DNA of 64,000 nucleotides from Clostridiaceae bacterium Marseille-Q4145 (GTDB lineage: Bacteria; Bacillota; Clostridia; Lachnospirales; Lachnospiraceae): the NCBI GenBank assembly GCA_018223365.1, contig JAGTTP010000001.1, positions 2,016,410-2,080,409 on the forward strand. Direction: 5' to 3'. This document shows, piece after piece, positions 7,845-16,746 of the stretch. The notes under the pieces were generated by a model, which saw nothing but the letters and a program-made list of their open reading frames with translations, did not search any database and was not told the DNA's origin. Every line of letters begins with the position of its first letter. Positions within the stretch are counted from its first letter, which is position 1. The translations under genes and the position numbers were made by a program.

Positions 7845-9583
7845 TGGCTGAGAAAGAAAAGATTAATCCGGTCACACTGGATATTGTAAAAGACTCTTTG
7901 ATTGCAGTAAGTAACGAAATTTTCTATGCATTTGCACAGACTTCCATGAGCCCGATTATTTATGAAACACTGGATTATGCCAGCGGTATTGCAGATGCTG
8001 AAGGTCGACTGCTTACCCAGGGAAATGGTGTTACCGGATTTATCGGTATGATTTCACCCATGATTTGTGCAGTTGTGGAGAAACATGGAAAGGAAAATCT
8101 TCATCCGGGTGATGTATATATTATCAACGATCCGTTTATGGGCGGAGGAACCCATATGTCCGATGTTGGAATGGTAATGCCTATATTCTATCATGACGAG
8201 CTGATTGCTTTTGCTGGTAACAAAGCTCATTGGAGTGATATCGGAGGCATGGCACCAGGATCCTTTACGACTGATGCAACAAACCTTTATCAGGAAGGTA
8301 TGTGTTTCTCTGGTACAAAACTGGTGGATCGCGGAGAACTGGTGGAACCTGTATGGGATCTGATGCGCAGCAATATGCGTTATCCGCAGATCTCACAGGG
8401 AGATATGTGGGGTCAGATATCCTCTCTTCGTACAGGTGAAAAACGTATTTGTGAATTATGCGATAAATATGGGGCAGACGTTGTAAAAGGATCTATGGAA
8501 CGTCTGGTATCCCAGGGCGAAAAAGTAGCCCGCCGCCGTCTAGCTGAGATGCCAAAAGGCACATGGGAAATGGATGAATACATGGACAACGATGGACATG
8601 GCAATCCAGTTCATTTACAGGTAAAAGTTACCATTACCGATGATGAATTTATTGCTGATTTCACGGGTAGTGATCCGCAGGTAGTAGGATGCGTGAATTC
8701 CGGAGCAACGGCAGCATATGCAGGTGTAAAAGTAGTCTTTATGTCTGTGGTAGGACCAGAGTTGGCCGTAAATGATGGTGTATTTGCACCGCTGCGGACA
8801 ATCTGTGAACCTGGCAGTGTATTGAAAGCGAATCGTCCGGCAGCAACCTCCTGTTATTATGAAAGCATGATTTACGTTATTGACTTGGTATGGAAAGCAC
8901 TTGCACCGGTTTTCCCGGAATCTCTTGGTGCAGGACATTTACTTTCTGTATGTACCGTATTGATGGCCGGAAAACATCAGGACTTTGGAAATGATTATCT
9001 GATTATTGAGCCAACTGTTGGCGGATGGGGAGCTTGCAAAGGCCATGATGGTCAGGTAGGACTTTTCTGTGTTGGCGATGGAGAAACTTATAATGTGCCG
9101 GTAGAGATGGCTGAGACTCGTTATGGAATTCGTGTAGATGAGCACAGTCTGCATACTGATGGGGCAGGTGCAGGAGAATACCGTGGCGGAAGTGGTGCGG
9201 TTCGTGTATACCGTTCTATGAATGAGAATCAGACCTTTACAGCATCTTTTGGTCGAAATAAATGGCCGGTATGGGGTGCAGCTGGTGGAAAAGACGGTTC
9301 TGTAAATTATTTCCAGTTTATTGATGCAGATGGAACCGTAAGCGAACCAATGGGAATTGCAGCACGCCGTGTTATGAATACCAATGATGTTGTGCGTATG
9401 GTTACAGCAACTGGTGGTGGATATGGTAATCCGTTTAAGCGTCCTGCTGAAAAAGTAGCTATGGATGTTAAGAATGAATATATCACTGTGGAACAGGCCA
9501 AGGCTGACTATGGTGTTTTGGTTGATCCTGAAACATTCAAAGTGCTTGGATTGACAGAAGAACGTCAGAAAGCTGAAAAATAA
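7844..9583 (+). CDS. hyuB: Hydantoinase/oxoprolinase-type subunit B (HyuB-like)
   Basis: The 579-residue protein has the HyuB signature features: NPVTLDIVKDSLIAVSNEI at the start, GDVYIINDPFMGGGTHMSDVG near residue 90, GNKAHWSDIGG soon after, GAGAGEYRGGSGAVRVYR near residue 445 and a final TGGGYGNP. It forms the catalytic complex with HyuA. The start overlaps the hyuA stop by one base. The complex may process N-methylhydantoin (a creatinine breakdown product) or 5-oxoproline. The nearby M24 enzyme would suit a proline/pyroglutamate or creatine link, which is inference. Confidence 0.87.
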   Translation: MAEKEKINPVTLDIVKDSLIAVSNEIFYAFAQTSMSPIIYETLDYASGIADAEGRLLTQGNGVTGFIGMISPMICAVVEKHGKENLHPGDVYIINDPFMGGGTHMSDVGMVMPIFYHDELIAFAGNKAHWSDIGGMAPGSFTTDATNLYQEGMCFSGTKLVDRGELVEPVWDLMRSNMRYPQISQGDMWGQISSLRTGEKRICELCDKYGADVVKGSMERLVSQGEKVARRRLAEMPKGTWEMDEYMDNDGHGNPVHLQVKVTITDDEFIADFTGSDPQVVGCVNSGATAAYAGVKVVFMSVVGPELAVNDGVFAPLRTICEPGSVLKANRPAATSCYYESMIYVIDLVWKALAPVFPESLGAGHLLSVCTVLMAGKHQDFGNDYLIIEPTVGGWGACKGHDGQVGLFCVGDGETYNVPVEMAETRYGIRVDEHSLHTDGAGAGEYRGGSGAVRVYRSMNENQTFTASFGRNKWPVWGAAGGKDGSVNYFQFIDADGTVSEPMGIAARRVMNTNDVVRMVTATGGGYGNPFKRPAEKVAMDVKNEYITVEQAKADYGVLVDPETFKVLGLTEERQKAEK

Positions 9584-9609
9584 TATCATATTCAATGTAT
9601 AAAGTAGAT

Positions 9610-9727
9610 GCCGCAAAATCACTGAGATAAGGAATTTTGCGGCCAAAAACAGAAAGTACTTATTAAAATAAAAATATCCTGAACAAGTTGCAGAGCCAGA
9701 AAGCCTTGTAACTGTCAGGATATTTTT
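9610..9727 (+). terminator. Double hairpin terminator after hyuB
   Basis: The first stem pairs GCCGCAAAAT (9610-9619) with 9634-9643 and has no T-tract. The second pairs AAAAATATCCTGA (9670-9682) with 9715-9727, with an inner ACAAG/CTTGT helix and a T-run. The second is a good Rho-independent terminator and may work in both directions. Confidence 0.75.
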
Positions 9728-9849
9728 GTTTGGTGCTGTCAGCGCTAAAAAACGTTATTTACCGACAGTCCCATTCATTTTAAGCTGGATTCTTTTCAGA
9801 AAAGCGGGTCTGTGATAAAATGAAATAAAACAGCAGGAGAGATACGATT

Positions 9850-10329
9850 ATGAAAAAACCGGAAATAGATGCACAGGCAGTGGTTGCCACAGGCGCAGTT
9901 GTCCTGGGTGATGTGACGATAAAAAAGGATGCCAGCATCTGGTATAATGCAGTAGTGCGTGGGGATTCAAGTGAGATTCAGATAGGGGAAGGAACCAATA
10001 TACAGGATTTGTGTGTGCTTCATGTGGATGAGAATTGTCCTCTGAACATTGGCAGAAATGTGACGGTAGGACATGCTGCGATTCTTCACGGATGCACCAT
10101 TGGAGACGGCGCTTTGATCGGTATGGGAGCTATTATTCTGAACGGGGCAGTAGTCGGAAAGAACAGTATGGTGGCAGCAGGAGCATTGGTCACATCGAAT
10201 ACAGTGATCCCGGATGGGGCACTTTATATGGGAAATCCTGCAAAATTCAGGAGAATGCTGTCAGATGAAGAAATTGCAGCAAACAGGGAAAATGCGAAGC
10301 ATTATGTGAAAGAAAGTAAATGCATATGA
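9850..10329 (+). CDS. Gamma carbonic anhydrase-like hexapeptide-repeat protein
   Basis: A 159-residue left-handed beta-helix protein with repeated hexapeptides (GAVVLGDVTIKKDASIWYNAVVRGD, then IGEGTNIQDLCVLHVD). The family's metal-ligand His residues appear to be present (LHVDENCP, VGHAAILHGCTIGDGALIGMGA). Members of the YrdA/PaaY/CaiE group bind zinc or iron at trimer interfaces; some are carbonic anhydrases, others are acyl-related or unknown. AGGAGA sits upstream of the ATG. The stop overlaps the next start (ATGA). A deleted second copy of this gene's ends lies at 11171-11227. Confidence 0.87.
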   Translation: MKKPEIDAQAVVATGAVVLGDVTIKKDASIWYNAVVRGDSSEIQIGEGTNIQDLCVLHVDENCPLNIGRNVTVGHAAILHGCTIGDGALIGMGAIILNGAVVGKNSMVAAGALVTSNTVIPDGALYMGNPAKFRRMLSDEEIAANRENAKHYVKESKCI

Positions 10330-10332
10330 AAA
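10301..10332 (+). repeat. 32-bp direct repeat, copy 1 (3' end of the gamma-CA gene)
   Basis: This stretch, covering the last codons of the gamma-CA gene and the start codons of the methyltransferase, is repeated without mismatch at 11199-11230 in front of the MFS gene. Confidence 0.9.
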
Positions 10333-10934
10333 TCGGTCAAAATGAACAGAACTGGGATAGGCTTCTGCATGTTCATACTACGGGACGGGATGATTCGAGA
10401 TCGGATCAATACCGATATCCATATGAGCCGACGCCGTATTCCGTGCTGGAGCGGCTGGTGAATACGGGCATGATAAGAAAAGAAAATACATTATTAGATT
10501 ATGGCTGTGGAAAAGGAAGAGTGGATTTCTTCCTGACTTATCAGACACGGTGCCATTCCATTGGGGTGGAATATGATGATCGAATCTACGAAAAAGCTAT
10601 GGAAAATAAGCAATCTGCAGTGTCTGGTGAGAGAATTTCTTTTGTACTTGTTAATGCGGAAGAATATAAAGTGCCGGAAGCTGTGGATCGGGTTTATTTC
10701 TTTAATCCATTTTCTTTGGAAATTCTCCGGAAAACGGTTGCGCGGATTATCGATTCCTATTATGAACATCCAAGAGAAATTCAATTGTTTTTTTATTATC
10801 CGTCCGATGAATATATTTCTTACCTGATGACGGTAGATGAATTTTCATTTTTGGATGAGATCAGCTGCCAGGATCTTTTTGAGGGAAATGATCCAAGGGA
10901 AAGGATGGTTGTATTTATTACAGTTTGTAGGTGA
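10326..10934 (+). CDS. Class I SAM-dependent methyltransferase, small
   Basis: About 202 residues. Motif I is clear: NTLLDYGCGKGRVDFFLTYQ, followed by an acidic residue ending strand 2 (SIGVEYD), then VYFFNPF, which resembles the motif IV region. These features give a Rossmann methyltransferase; substrate unknown. ATG 10326 makes an ATGA overlap with the preceding stop; ATG 10320 is possible. Coupling to the carbonic-anhydrase-like gene implies joint expression, though the functional link is unclear. Confidence 0.8.
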   Translation: MKIGQNEQNWDRLLHVHTTGRDDSRSDQYRYPYEPTPYSVLERLVNTGMIRKENTLLDYGCGKGRVDFFLTYQTRCHSIGVEYDDRIYEKAMENKQSAVSGERISFVLVNAEEYKVPEAVDRVYFFNPFSLEILRKTVARIIDSYYEHPREIQLFFYYPSDEYISYLMTVDEFSFLDEISCQDLFEGNDPRERMVVFITVCR

Positions 10935-10966
10935 TACATGGCGGGGACGCGGGACCATCATTAAAA

Positions 10967-11036
10967 AGGGCACTTGAAAATACAAGCGCCCTGATGTATA
11001 ATCTATTCAGAAAGTGAATCGGATATGACTCCGATT
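10967..11036. other. Two imperfect hairpins after the methyltransferase gene
   Basis: Near-perfect arms 10967-10976/10983-10992 (AGGGC-CTTG type) and AATCGGA 11017-11023 with 11030-11036. Neither has a T-tract; they may be degraded terminators or RNA stability elements. Confidence 0.4.
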
Positions 11037-11060
11037 TGCCCTCAGTTGAAAAATTAGAAG

Positions 11061-11105
11061 AATAGCATCCTAAACTTTGGGCGGTTGGGGATGCTATTTC
11101 TTTTT
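11061..11105 (+). terminator. Rho-independent terminator
   Basis: AATAGCATCC (11061-11070) pairs perfectly with 11089-11098, followed by TCTTTTT. It isolates the methyltransferase gene from the MFS gene. Confidence 0.75.
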
Positions 11106-11170
11106 GCCAAAATGATTATCTATGTAAGACAGAGCTGCGAAAATTACTAACAGCAAAGTCAAGACTTAGA

Positions 11171-11227
11171 AAACTGAAAATAGATACACAGGCAGAGGAT
11201 TATGTGAAAGAAAGTAAATGCATATGA
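11171..11227 (+). pseudogene. 57-bp stub of a second gamma-carbonic-anhydrase gene
   Basis: Reading frame 11171-11227 gives KLKIDTQAEDYVKESKCI and a stop. The first part resembles the N-terminus of the 9850 gene (PEIDAQAV) and the last part equals its C-terminus (YVKESKCI). About 430 bp of middle sequence is missing. The final 32 bases (11199-11230) repeat 10301-10332 exactly. The stub keeps the ATGCATATGA junction, so the MFS gene now starts on it just as the methyltransferase starts on the intact gene. Confidence 0.7.
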
Positions 11228-12363
11228 AAACGAAAATGGAAAAATTTGCGATTCTTTCTCTGTCATGGATGTTGATTTCTACCTATTCGGTATCGACAGC
11301 CCTTCCGGCAATGAAAGAATACTATATAGAATACAGCGGAAGTCAGGTGGAGTTTCTGGTGTCGGCAGCGGCGCTTGGAATTACCTTTACCATTCTTTTT
11401 AATACGGTGATTGCAAAATATCTGAGAGAACGGCAGATGGTGACAGGTGGGCTTCTCCTCTTGTCTGTAAGCGGGATTGTTCCGGTATTTACGGATATCT
11501 ATCCGGTGATTCTCGGATCCCGTTTTCTGCTTGGCATCGGAATTGGTCTGGTCAATGTAAAGGCGATCAGCATGATCAGTGAACGTTATAGCGGAAGAGA
11601 ACAGGAGACGCTGCTTGGGTTTCGAAGCTCTTTTGAAATGTTGGGAAATGCAGTGCTGACATTGATAGCCGGACAGCTTCTGGTCTTTGGATGGCAGAAA
11701 GCGTTCAGCGTTTATGCACTGGGATTTCTCGTACTGGCATTGTACCTTCTGTTTGTGCCGGAAAAAGAAGGAAATGTTTCAGATACAGCTGCGGCTGGCG
11801 TTTTAAAAGAAAAATTTGAACGTAAAAATGCAGAAACCGCAATTTTTTATACAATCTGTGGTTTCTTACTGGTGGTAGCAAACGCCGCCTGCTCGTTAAG
11901 AATTCCGGTACTGGTAGAAGAACGCGGCTTTGGAACAGCATCAACAGCCAGTATTGTGCTGAGCATTTTGATGATCGTGGGGATTCTGGCGGGATTTCTC
12001 TATGGAAATCTGCTGAAAATTTGTCGGAAAAAAATATTTTTATTCTGTCTGGCAGGATATTGTGCAGGAATGGTTCTGATGGCGGCAGCAGGATCCTTTC
12101 TTTTGTTTATGGCAGGAGTTGTGATTACGGGATTTGCGCATACGACTGGGATTACCTGCGTATTTAACGGTGCAGCGGCTGATGAGCCAGGAGAACTGCT
12201 GTCTGTTGTAAATTCCATTGTACTGGTGGGATGCAATCTGGGATCTGCATGTGCACCGTTTCTGATCGGGGGAATCGAACTGGTATGGCCGGTTTCTTTT
12301 GCAGCATTTCCGGTCATTGGAATTGTATTATTACTAATTGGATGGATGAGGGGAAGGGATTAA
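11224..12363 (+). CDS. Major facilitator superfamily transporter
   Basis: About 379 residues with the hydrophobic periodicity of twelve membrane helices, a central charged loop (residues ~180-205, including KEKFERKNAETA) and an MFS-like RFLLGIGIGLVN segment after helix 3-4. It resembles CynX/bicyclomycin-resistance-type exporters. Start ATG 11224 lies in the ATGCATATGA junction inherited from the upstream stub; ATG 11218 is an alternative. The next gene begins directly after its stop codon, so it forms an operon with the MATE exporter. Substrate unknown. Confidence 0.84.
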   Translation: MKTKMEKFAILSLSWMLISTYSVSTALPAMKEYYIEYSGSQVEFLVSAAALGITFTILFNTVIAKYLRERQMVTGGLLLLSVSGIVPVFTDIYPVILGSRFLLGIGIGLVNVKAISMISERYSGREQETLLGFRSSFEMLGNAVLTLIAGQLLVFGWQKAFSVYALGFLVLALYLLFVPEKEGNVSDTAAAGVLKEKFERKNAETAIFYTICGFLLVVANAACSLRIPVLVEERGFGTASTASIVLSILMIVGILAGFLYGNLLKICRKKIFLFCLAGYCAGMVLMAAAGSFLLFMAGVVITGFAHTTGITCVFNGAAADEPGELLSVVNSIVLVGCNLGSACAPFLIGGIELVWPVSFAAFPVIGIVLLLIGWMRGRD

Positions 12364-13734
12364 GTGTCTGAAGGAAAGATCAAAAACAAATACGAAATTG
12401 ATATGTGCAACGGGACGATCATGGATAAGCTGATCACATTTTCTGTCCCACTGATGTTATCCAGTGTTTTACAGTTAATGTTCAATGCAGTGGATATCAT
12501 TGTAGTCGGTCGATTCAGCGGCAGCCAGGCGCTGGCGGCAGTTGGCTCTACAACGGCGTTGATTAATATTTTTGTAAATCTGTTTATCGGTATTTCTCTG
12601 GGAGCCAATGTGCTTGCAGCCAGATTTTATGCACTGGAGCTGAAAAAAGAAATGTCAGAAACCGTGCATACAGCCATTACCTTTGCGCTGATCAGCGGAA
12701 TTGTGGTGGCGGTACTGGGTGTGACTCTGGCAAGATTTGCACTGGAAATCATGGCAACTCCGGAAGATGTCATCAATAAGTCCGTGCTTTACATGCGGAT
12801 TTATTTCTGCGGAATGCCATTTTTTATGCTGTACAATTATGGGGCTGCCGTGCTGAGAGCAGTGGGAGATACGAAAAGACCGCTGTTGTTTCTGATTATA
12901 TCGGGTGTAGTCAATGCGGTTCTGAACCTGTTTCTTGTGATTGTATTTCACCTGGACGTAGCGGGTGTGGGAATTGCGACGGTGATCTCCCAGTGCATTT
13001 CCTGCATTCTGGTTTTGCGGTGCCTGTATCACACGGAAAGCAGCTATCAGCTAAGATTTTCGAAACTTTGTCTGAACACAAAATATCTGCGTCAGATCTT
13101 TGCCGTGGGAGTGCCGGCCGGAATTCAGAGCACGGTTATCAATCTGTCAAATGCCATGCTGCAGTCATCCGTCAATTCCTTTGGTTCTATTGCCATGGCA
13201 GGTTATACGGCAGCCAACAATATTCTTGGATTCCTGTATGTATCCATCAACTCCGTGACACAGGCATGTATGAGCTTTACCAGCCAGAACTATGGTGTAA
13301 AAAAATGGAAACGAATGGACAAGGTGTTGATTGACTGTATTATCCTTTCCGTGATAGTTGCACTGACTCTTGGAAACGGTGCATATCTGCTTGGTCCTAA
13401 ACTACTGCGGATCTACAGTGAGCAGGCAGATGTAGTTGCCTGTGGGATGGAGATTCTGGCCTATACGACCATTACTTATTTTCTGTGTGGACTGATGGAC
13501 CTGTTTCCCGGAGCGCTTCGAGGCATGGGGTATTCGACCGTTCCCATGCTCCTGTCCATTATTGGTACCGTAGGTATGCGGATTATCTGGATCTGCCTGT
13601 TATTCCCGACACACCGGTCGCTGACATTTTTGTTTCTGTCTTATCCGGCATCCTGGGCTGCCACTGTTGTGATGCAGGTGATCTGTTTCTGGTTTGTGAG
13701 TAAGAAGATACGTAACACCCGTCCGGGCATATAG
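12364..13734 (+). CDS. MATE family efflux transporter
   Basis: 456 residues beginning with GTG directly after the MFS stop codon; GGGGAAGGGA upstream serves as ribosome binding site. The N-terminal YEIDMCNGTIMDKLITFSVPLMLSSVLQLMFNAVDIIVVGRFSG is the usual start of this Clostridial MATE group, followed by about twelve membrane helices. It probably exports a drug or metabolite with Na+ or H+ exchange. Co-transcription with the MFS gene suggests a two-exporter unit. Confidence 0.88.
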   Translation: MSEGKIKNKYEIDMCNGTIMDKLITFSVPLMLSSVLQLMFNAVDIIVVGRFSGSQALAAVGSTTALINIFVNLFIGISLGANVLAARFYALELKKEMSETVHTAITFALISGIVVAVLGVTLARFALEIMATPEDVINKSVLYMRIYFCGMPFFMLYNYGAAVLRAVGDTKRPLLFLIISGVVNAVLNLFLVIVFHLDVAGVGIATVISQCISCILVLRCLYHTESSYQLRFSKLCLNTKYLRQIFAVGVPAGIQSTVINLSNAMLQSSVNSFGSIAMAGYTAANNILGFLYVSINSVTQACMSFTSQNYGVKKWKRMDKVLIDCIILSVIVALTLGNGAYLLGPKLLRIYSEQADVVACGMEILAYTTITYFLCGLMDLFPGALRGMGYSTVPMLLSIIGTVGMRIIWICLLFPTHRSLTFLFLSYPASWAATVVMQVICFWFVSKKIRNTRPGI

Positions 13735-13766
13735 CCATAGAATGCAGATTGGTCAATTTAAAGGAA

Positions 13767-13806
13767 CGAAAAGAAATGTAAAAGTTTCTTTTCGCTCTTT
13801 CTTTTT
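13767..13806 (+). terminator. Rho-independent terminator after MATE
   Basis: CGAAAAGAAA (13767-13776) pairs with 13785-13794 around an 8-base loop, followed by CTCTTTCTTTTT. Confidence 0.75.
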
Positions 13807-13897
13807 GAATGAAAATTATTTTTAAAACACTGCGACCAAATGGAGATTGCATGCATCTAATCTATGTAAATACAAAAAAGCCGGCGGGAAGGATACT

Positions 13898-14368
13898 ATG
13901 AAAAGAGAACAACTTGGTCAACTGATTCTGGCATCGGAGGACAGCATGTATCATGTGGCGAAATCATTACTCTATAATGATGCAGACTGTCAGGATGCCA
14001 TTCAGGAGGCCATCGCAAAAGCATTTGACAAGATTGGAACGTTAAAACAGGACACTTATGCAAAGACCTGGCTGCTCCGTATTCTGATCAATGAATGTTA
14101 TGGAATCATGCGTAAGGAAAAGAAGATCATATCATTGGAGACTTGTGAGCAGGAAGAACCGTGGATGGAGAGACAGGATTATTCGGATCTGTATGAAGCG
14201 TTGATGGGGCTTACAGAGGAAGCAAGACTGGCAGTGACTCTGTATTATATGGAAGGATACAATATTCGGGAGATTGCCAGAATGACAAAAGTGACAGAAA
14301 GTGCGGTCAAGAGCCGACTTGCCAGGGCGCGGACAAAGCTGAAGGAAGAATTATCCAAAGAAGGTTAA
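13898..14368 (+). CDS. ECF-type RNA polymerase sigma factor
   Basis: 156 residues from ATG 13898 (GGGAAGGATACT upstream). Region 2 is seen in DADCQDAIQEAIAKAFDKIGTLKQDTYAKTWLLRILINECYGIMRK, and region 4 in ARLAVTLYYMEGYNIREIARMTKVTESAVKSRLARARTKLKEEL. These are the two parts needed for -10 and -35 recognition by extracytoplasmic-function sigma factors. The gene 15 bp downstream encodes a membrane protein with a large external domain, the expected anti-sigma partner. The inducing signal is probably at the cell surface but is not identifiable. Confidence 0.9.
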   Translation: MKREQLGQLILASEDSMYHVAKSLLYNDADCQDAIQEAIAKAFDKIGTLKQDTYAKTWLLRILINECYGIMRKEKKIISLETCEQEEPWMERQDYSDLYEALMGLTEEARLAVTLYYMEGYNIREIARMTKVTESAVKSRLARARTKLKEELSKEG

Positions 14369-14383
14369 AGGGGAGGATGAACG

Positions 14384-15817
14384 ATGAAGCTGGAAAATAT
14401 GAATCAGGAATTTCCGAAGATGCCGGATGCTATGCGGAAGATGATAGAGCAGGAAGTAGAACAGCAGTTACAGAAAAAGACAAGTAAATTCACAGGCCGC
14501 CGAGTGATGATCGCTGTGCTGGCAGCAACTCTGGCGCTGGGAACCACCGCATTTGCAGGTGTTTTATATCGAATGAAAAGTAAGCAGGTGGGAACCTATG
14601 CAGTGAAAACAACGCAGGAAAAAGAAGCAGGAACAGAAAACGAAACGATGCAGCCGACAGGAGAGAACCATTATGTGAAGCTGACTGCGGAGTGGCTGCC
14701 GGACGGAATGGTGCAGACAGAAGAAGGAAAATATAGCTTTGAAGATACTTATGCGCAGGGTGGCGTGAGCATGCTCTGTTACTATATGGATACGGGAGAC
14801 TCCGCTTTTGAAATGCTGACACAGCAGGTGGTAGAGAGTGAAACATTGAATATTGATGGCAGAGAAGGGATATACCTGGGACAGCAGGCACTGAGCAATG
14901 AACTTACATTTAACCAGCAGCTCTATGTGGCGTACCCGGATCTTCATCTGGTACTGGAAATAACAGCGGCATCAGATGTGTCAAAAGAGGATGCCATCCA
15001 GATAGCGGAGCATGTGACATTGACACTCGCGGAACAGTCCGATGATAAAGATGTGATGATGTGCTATAACTGGAGCAGTTATCTGACTGCGGATGAAGGA
15101 CAGGAGATGATAGATGAATCGAACCTTCCTGTCACATCAGTATCCATGGAGCACCTAGAAAAAGCACATCCAATGGGAGAAGTATTGGATATATCTGAAA
15201 ACGATCTGGAAAAACATCCAGGACTGACAGCAAAAGTAACGGATGTCCAGATTGGGGATAATCGCTCCATGTTGTCGGATTCCATGCTGGGAGAGGATGA
15301 TAAGCAGGCTTTTGCATCAGATGGAACGCTGCTTCCAGTCACACTTACCTATGTGAAAGAAGGAGATGGAGTCAATACGCTGGATCAGGTGATCCGGACG
15401 GAAGAAGAGCCGCAGAAGCTGGTCTGCGTGACCGTGGATTATACGAATACCGGTGCAGAAACATGGAAAGATATTATGTTCAATGGAACGATCAACATTC
15501 TGGAACCGGCTGGAGCTGAGGCAAAGATCTGGAGAGCGGATACCCAGATTCCGTCAGAGAATGATGCATGGACCTATGTGGCTGTGGCCAGCCATTCTTT
15601 CAATACGGAGGTAGGACTGTATGATGTGAAAGGTGGGGAACGTTCGAATAACTATATTGATTCTCTTGCACCGGGAGAGACAGTAACGGTACATTGGGCA
15701 TTTGCTGTACCAGAAGAAAAACTTGGGGAAATATATTTTGACTTAGGAAATACCTGCAATCTAACATCTGATCTTACGGATGGATACGTGACAGACATTA
15801 GACAGCAGGTACAATAG
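14384..15817 (+). CDS. Membrane-anchored anti-sigma factor-like protein
   Basis: 477 residues: a cytoplasmic N-terminus of about 38 residues (MNQEFPKMPDAMRKMIEQEVEQ), one membrane helix (about 44-62, VMIAVLAATLALGTTAFAGVLY) and a long extracellular part. The latter has DUF4367/DUF4179-like beta-rich segments (residues ~90-210) and a later DUF4352-like stretch with VCVTVDYTNTGAETWKDI. The layout and its place directly behind the ECF sigma gene point to a regulator that holds the sigma factor until an external stimulus arrives. AGGGGAGG precedes the ATG. Family assignment is by general resemblance. Confidence 0.72.
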   Translation: MKLENMNQEFPKMPDAMRKMIEQEVEQQLQKKTSKFTGRRVMIAVLAATLALGTTAFAGVLYRMKSKQVGTYAVKTTQEKEAGTENETMQPTGENHYVKLTAEWLPDGMVQTEEGKYSFEDTYAQGGVSMLCYYMDTGDSAFEMLTQQVVESETLNIDGREGIYLGQQALSNELTFNQQLYVAYPDLHLVLEITAASDVSKEDAIQIAEHVTLTLAEQSDDKDVMMCYNWSSYLTADEGQEMIDESNLPVTSVSMEHLEKAHPMGEVLDISENDLEKHPGLTAKVTDVQIGDNRSMLSDSMLGEDDKQAFASDGTLLPVTLTYVKEGDGVNTLDQVIRTEEEPQKLVCVTVDYTNTGAETWKDIMFNGTINILEPAGAEAKIWRADTQIPSENDAWTYVAVASHSFNTEVGLYDVKGGERSNNYIDSLAPGETVTVHWAFAVPEEKLGEIYFDLGNTCNLTSDLTDGYVTDIRQQVQ

Positions 15818-15874
15818 TTACCCTGTTCATTGTAAAATATCCTTGACAATCTTTCGCACTTGAAGCGAAAAAGT

Positions 15875-15918
15875 AGTGCTAAGCCATAGGATAAAACCTA
15901 TGACTCAGCACTTTTTTA
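15875..15918 (+). terminator. Rho-independent terminator after the sigma/anti-sigma pair
   Basis: AGTGCT-AAG-CCATAGG (15875-15890) pairs with 15897-15912 with few mismatches, followed by TTTTTT. Confidence 0.85.
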
Positions 15919-16069
15919 ATATCGGTATTACCAAGAAATCATGCGATCGTCAACTTCAATTACAGGACAACAACAAAAATCTCTGTTATGGTGTGATAGA
16001 CCGAGTTGGGGGGAGTGTCTGTTAATCTTTATTGCTTGTTTACTTCCTAAAAATTCTATGACAATATAG

Positions 16070-16098
16070 TTGTAATTTATTTATCTATATGTTACAAT
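16070..16098 (+). promoter_or_regulatory. Promoter-like pair upstream of the Rpn fragment
   Basis: TTGTAA (16070-16075), 17 bases, TACAAT (16093-16098). The two hexamers are also part of a TTGTAA/TTACAA inverted repeat. Confidence 0.5.
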
Positions 16099-16262
16099 CA
16101 AAACAAATAGATAGTCTGGCTAATTCACAATTCATTCTCGGAGCTCTGATCGAGCAAGATTCCCGAATGATTCAATTTCATACAGAACAGATGCGGGAAG
16201 AAGCTTCTTTCAGAAACTGAGGATCCATGGTAAAATAGTAAAAACAGAAGTATACAGACCTG

Positions 16263-16685
16263 ATGGAAATTTATGTATTGGAATTGAAAAAACTTCCATT
16301 GGAACAAAAGAATGAACCGCTGGTGGTTAAGTGGATGTGGTTCCTGGCTGCAGAGAGAAGGGAGGATTTTGAAAAAATGGCAGAAGAAGATACCTATATC
16401 AATGAAGCCTACGAAGTTCTACAAAAACTCAGTGCCGATGAGCGGAAACGTCTTGAATACGAGGCGCGTCAAAAGGCTATCCTTGACTATAATTCACAGA
16501 TGAGTAGTTCCAGAGAAGAAGGAATTCGGATTGGAGAAAAGCGTGGTGTTAAGAGGGGAGAAAACAGGCTAAATGAATTAAACGAATGTCTGGTAAAAGA
16601 TGGACGTATAGACGACTTGAAAAAAGCAATTGTAGATGAAATATACAGGGAAGAACTGTACGAAGAATATCATTTATCACTGTAA
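16263..16685 (+). pseudogene. Rpn-family nuclease (PD-(D/E)XK), C-terminal remnant
   Basis: The 140-residue ORF matches the C-terminal half of Rpn-type recombination-promoting nucleases: a helical KWMWFLAAERREDFEKMAEEDTYINEAYEVLQKLSADERKRLEYEARQKAILDYNSQM segment, a charged EKRGVKRGENR repeat and a tail. The N-terminal catalytic PD-(D/E)XK domain is missing; an in-frame stop precedes the ORF at 16239-16241. It probably has no nuclease activity. A promoter-like sequence about 165 bp upstream could mark the start of the original gene. Confidence 0.68.
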
Positions 16686-16746
16686 TATAACAGATCTGAT
16701 TTGCAGAAAGAATCAAAACAGATGATGTCAGCGAAAAGGAGAATCT

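Larger units (their letters stand above)
15818..16262. other. Intergenic region with terminator and promoter
   Basis: Contains the terminator at 15875-15918 and a promoter-like pair at 16070-16098. The rest is AT-rich without a coding signal. The part after 16110 may be the decayed front of the Rpn gene, since a stop codon at 16239-16241 blocks the frame just upstream of the surviving part. Confidence 0.5.

Noticed and set aside
16263..16685. Intact Rpn-type nuclease
   Set aside because: Only the C-terminal half is present; the catalytic PD-(D/E)XK domain is missing and a stop lies just upstream.
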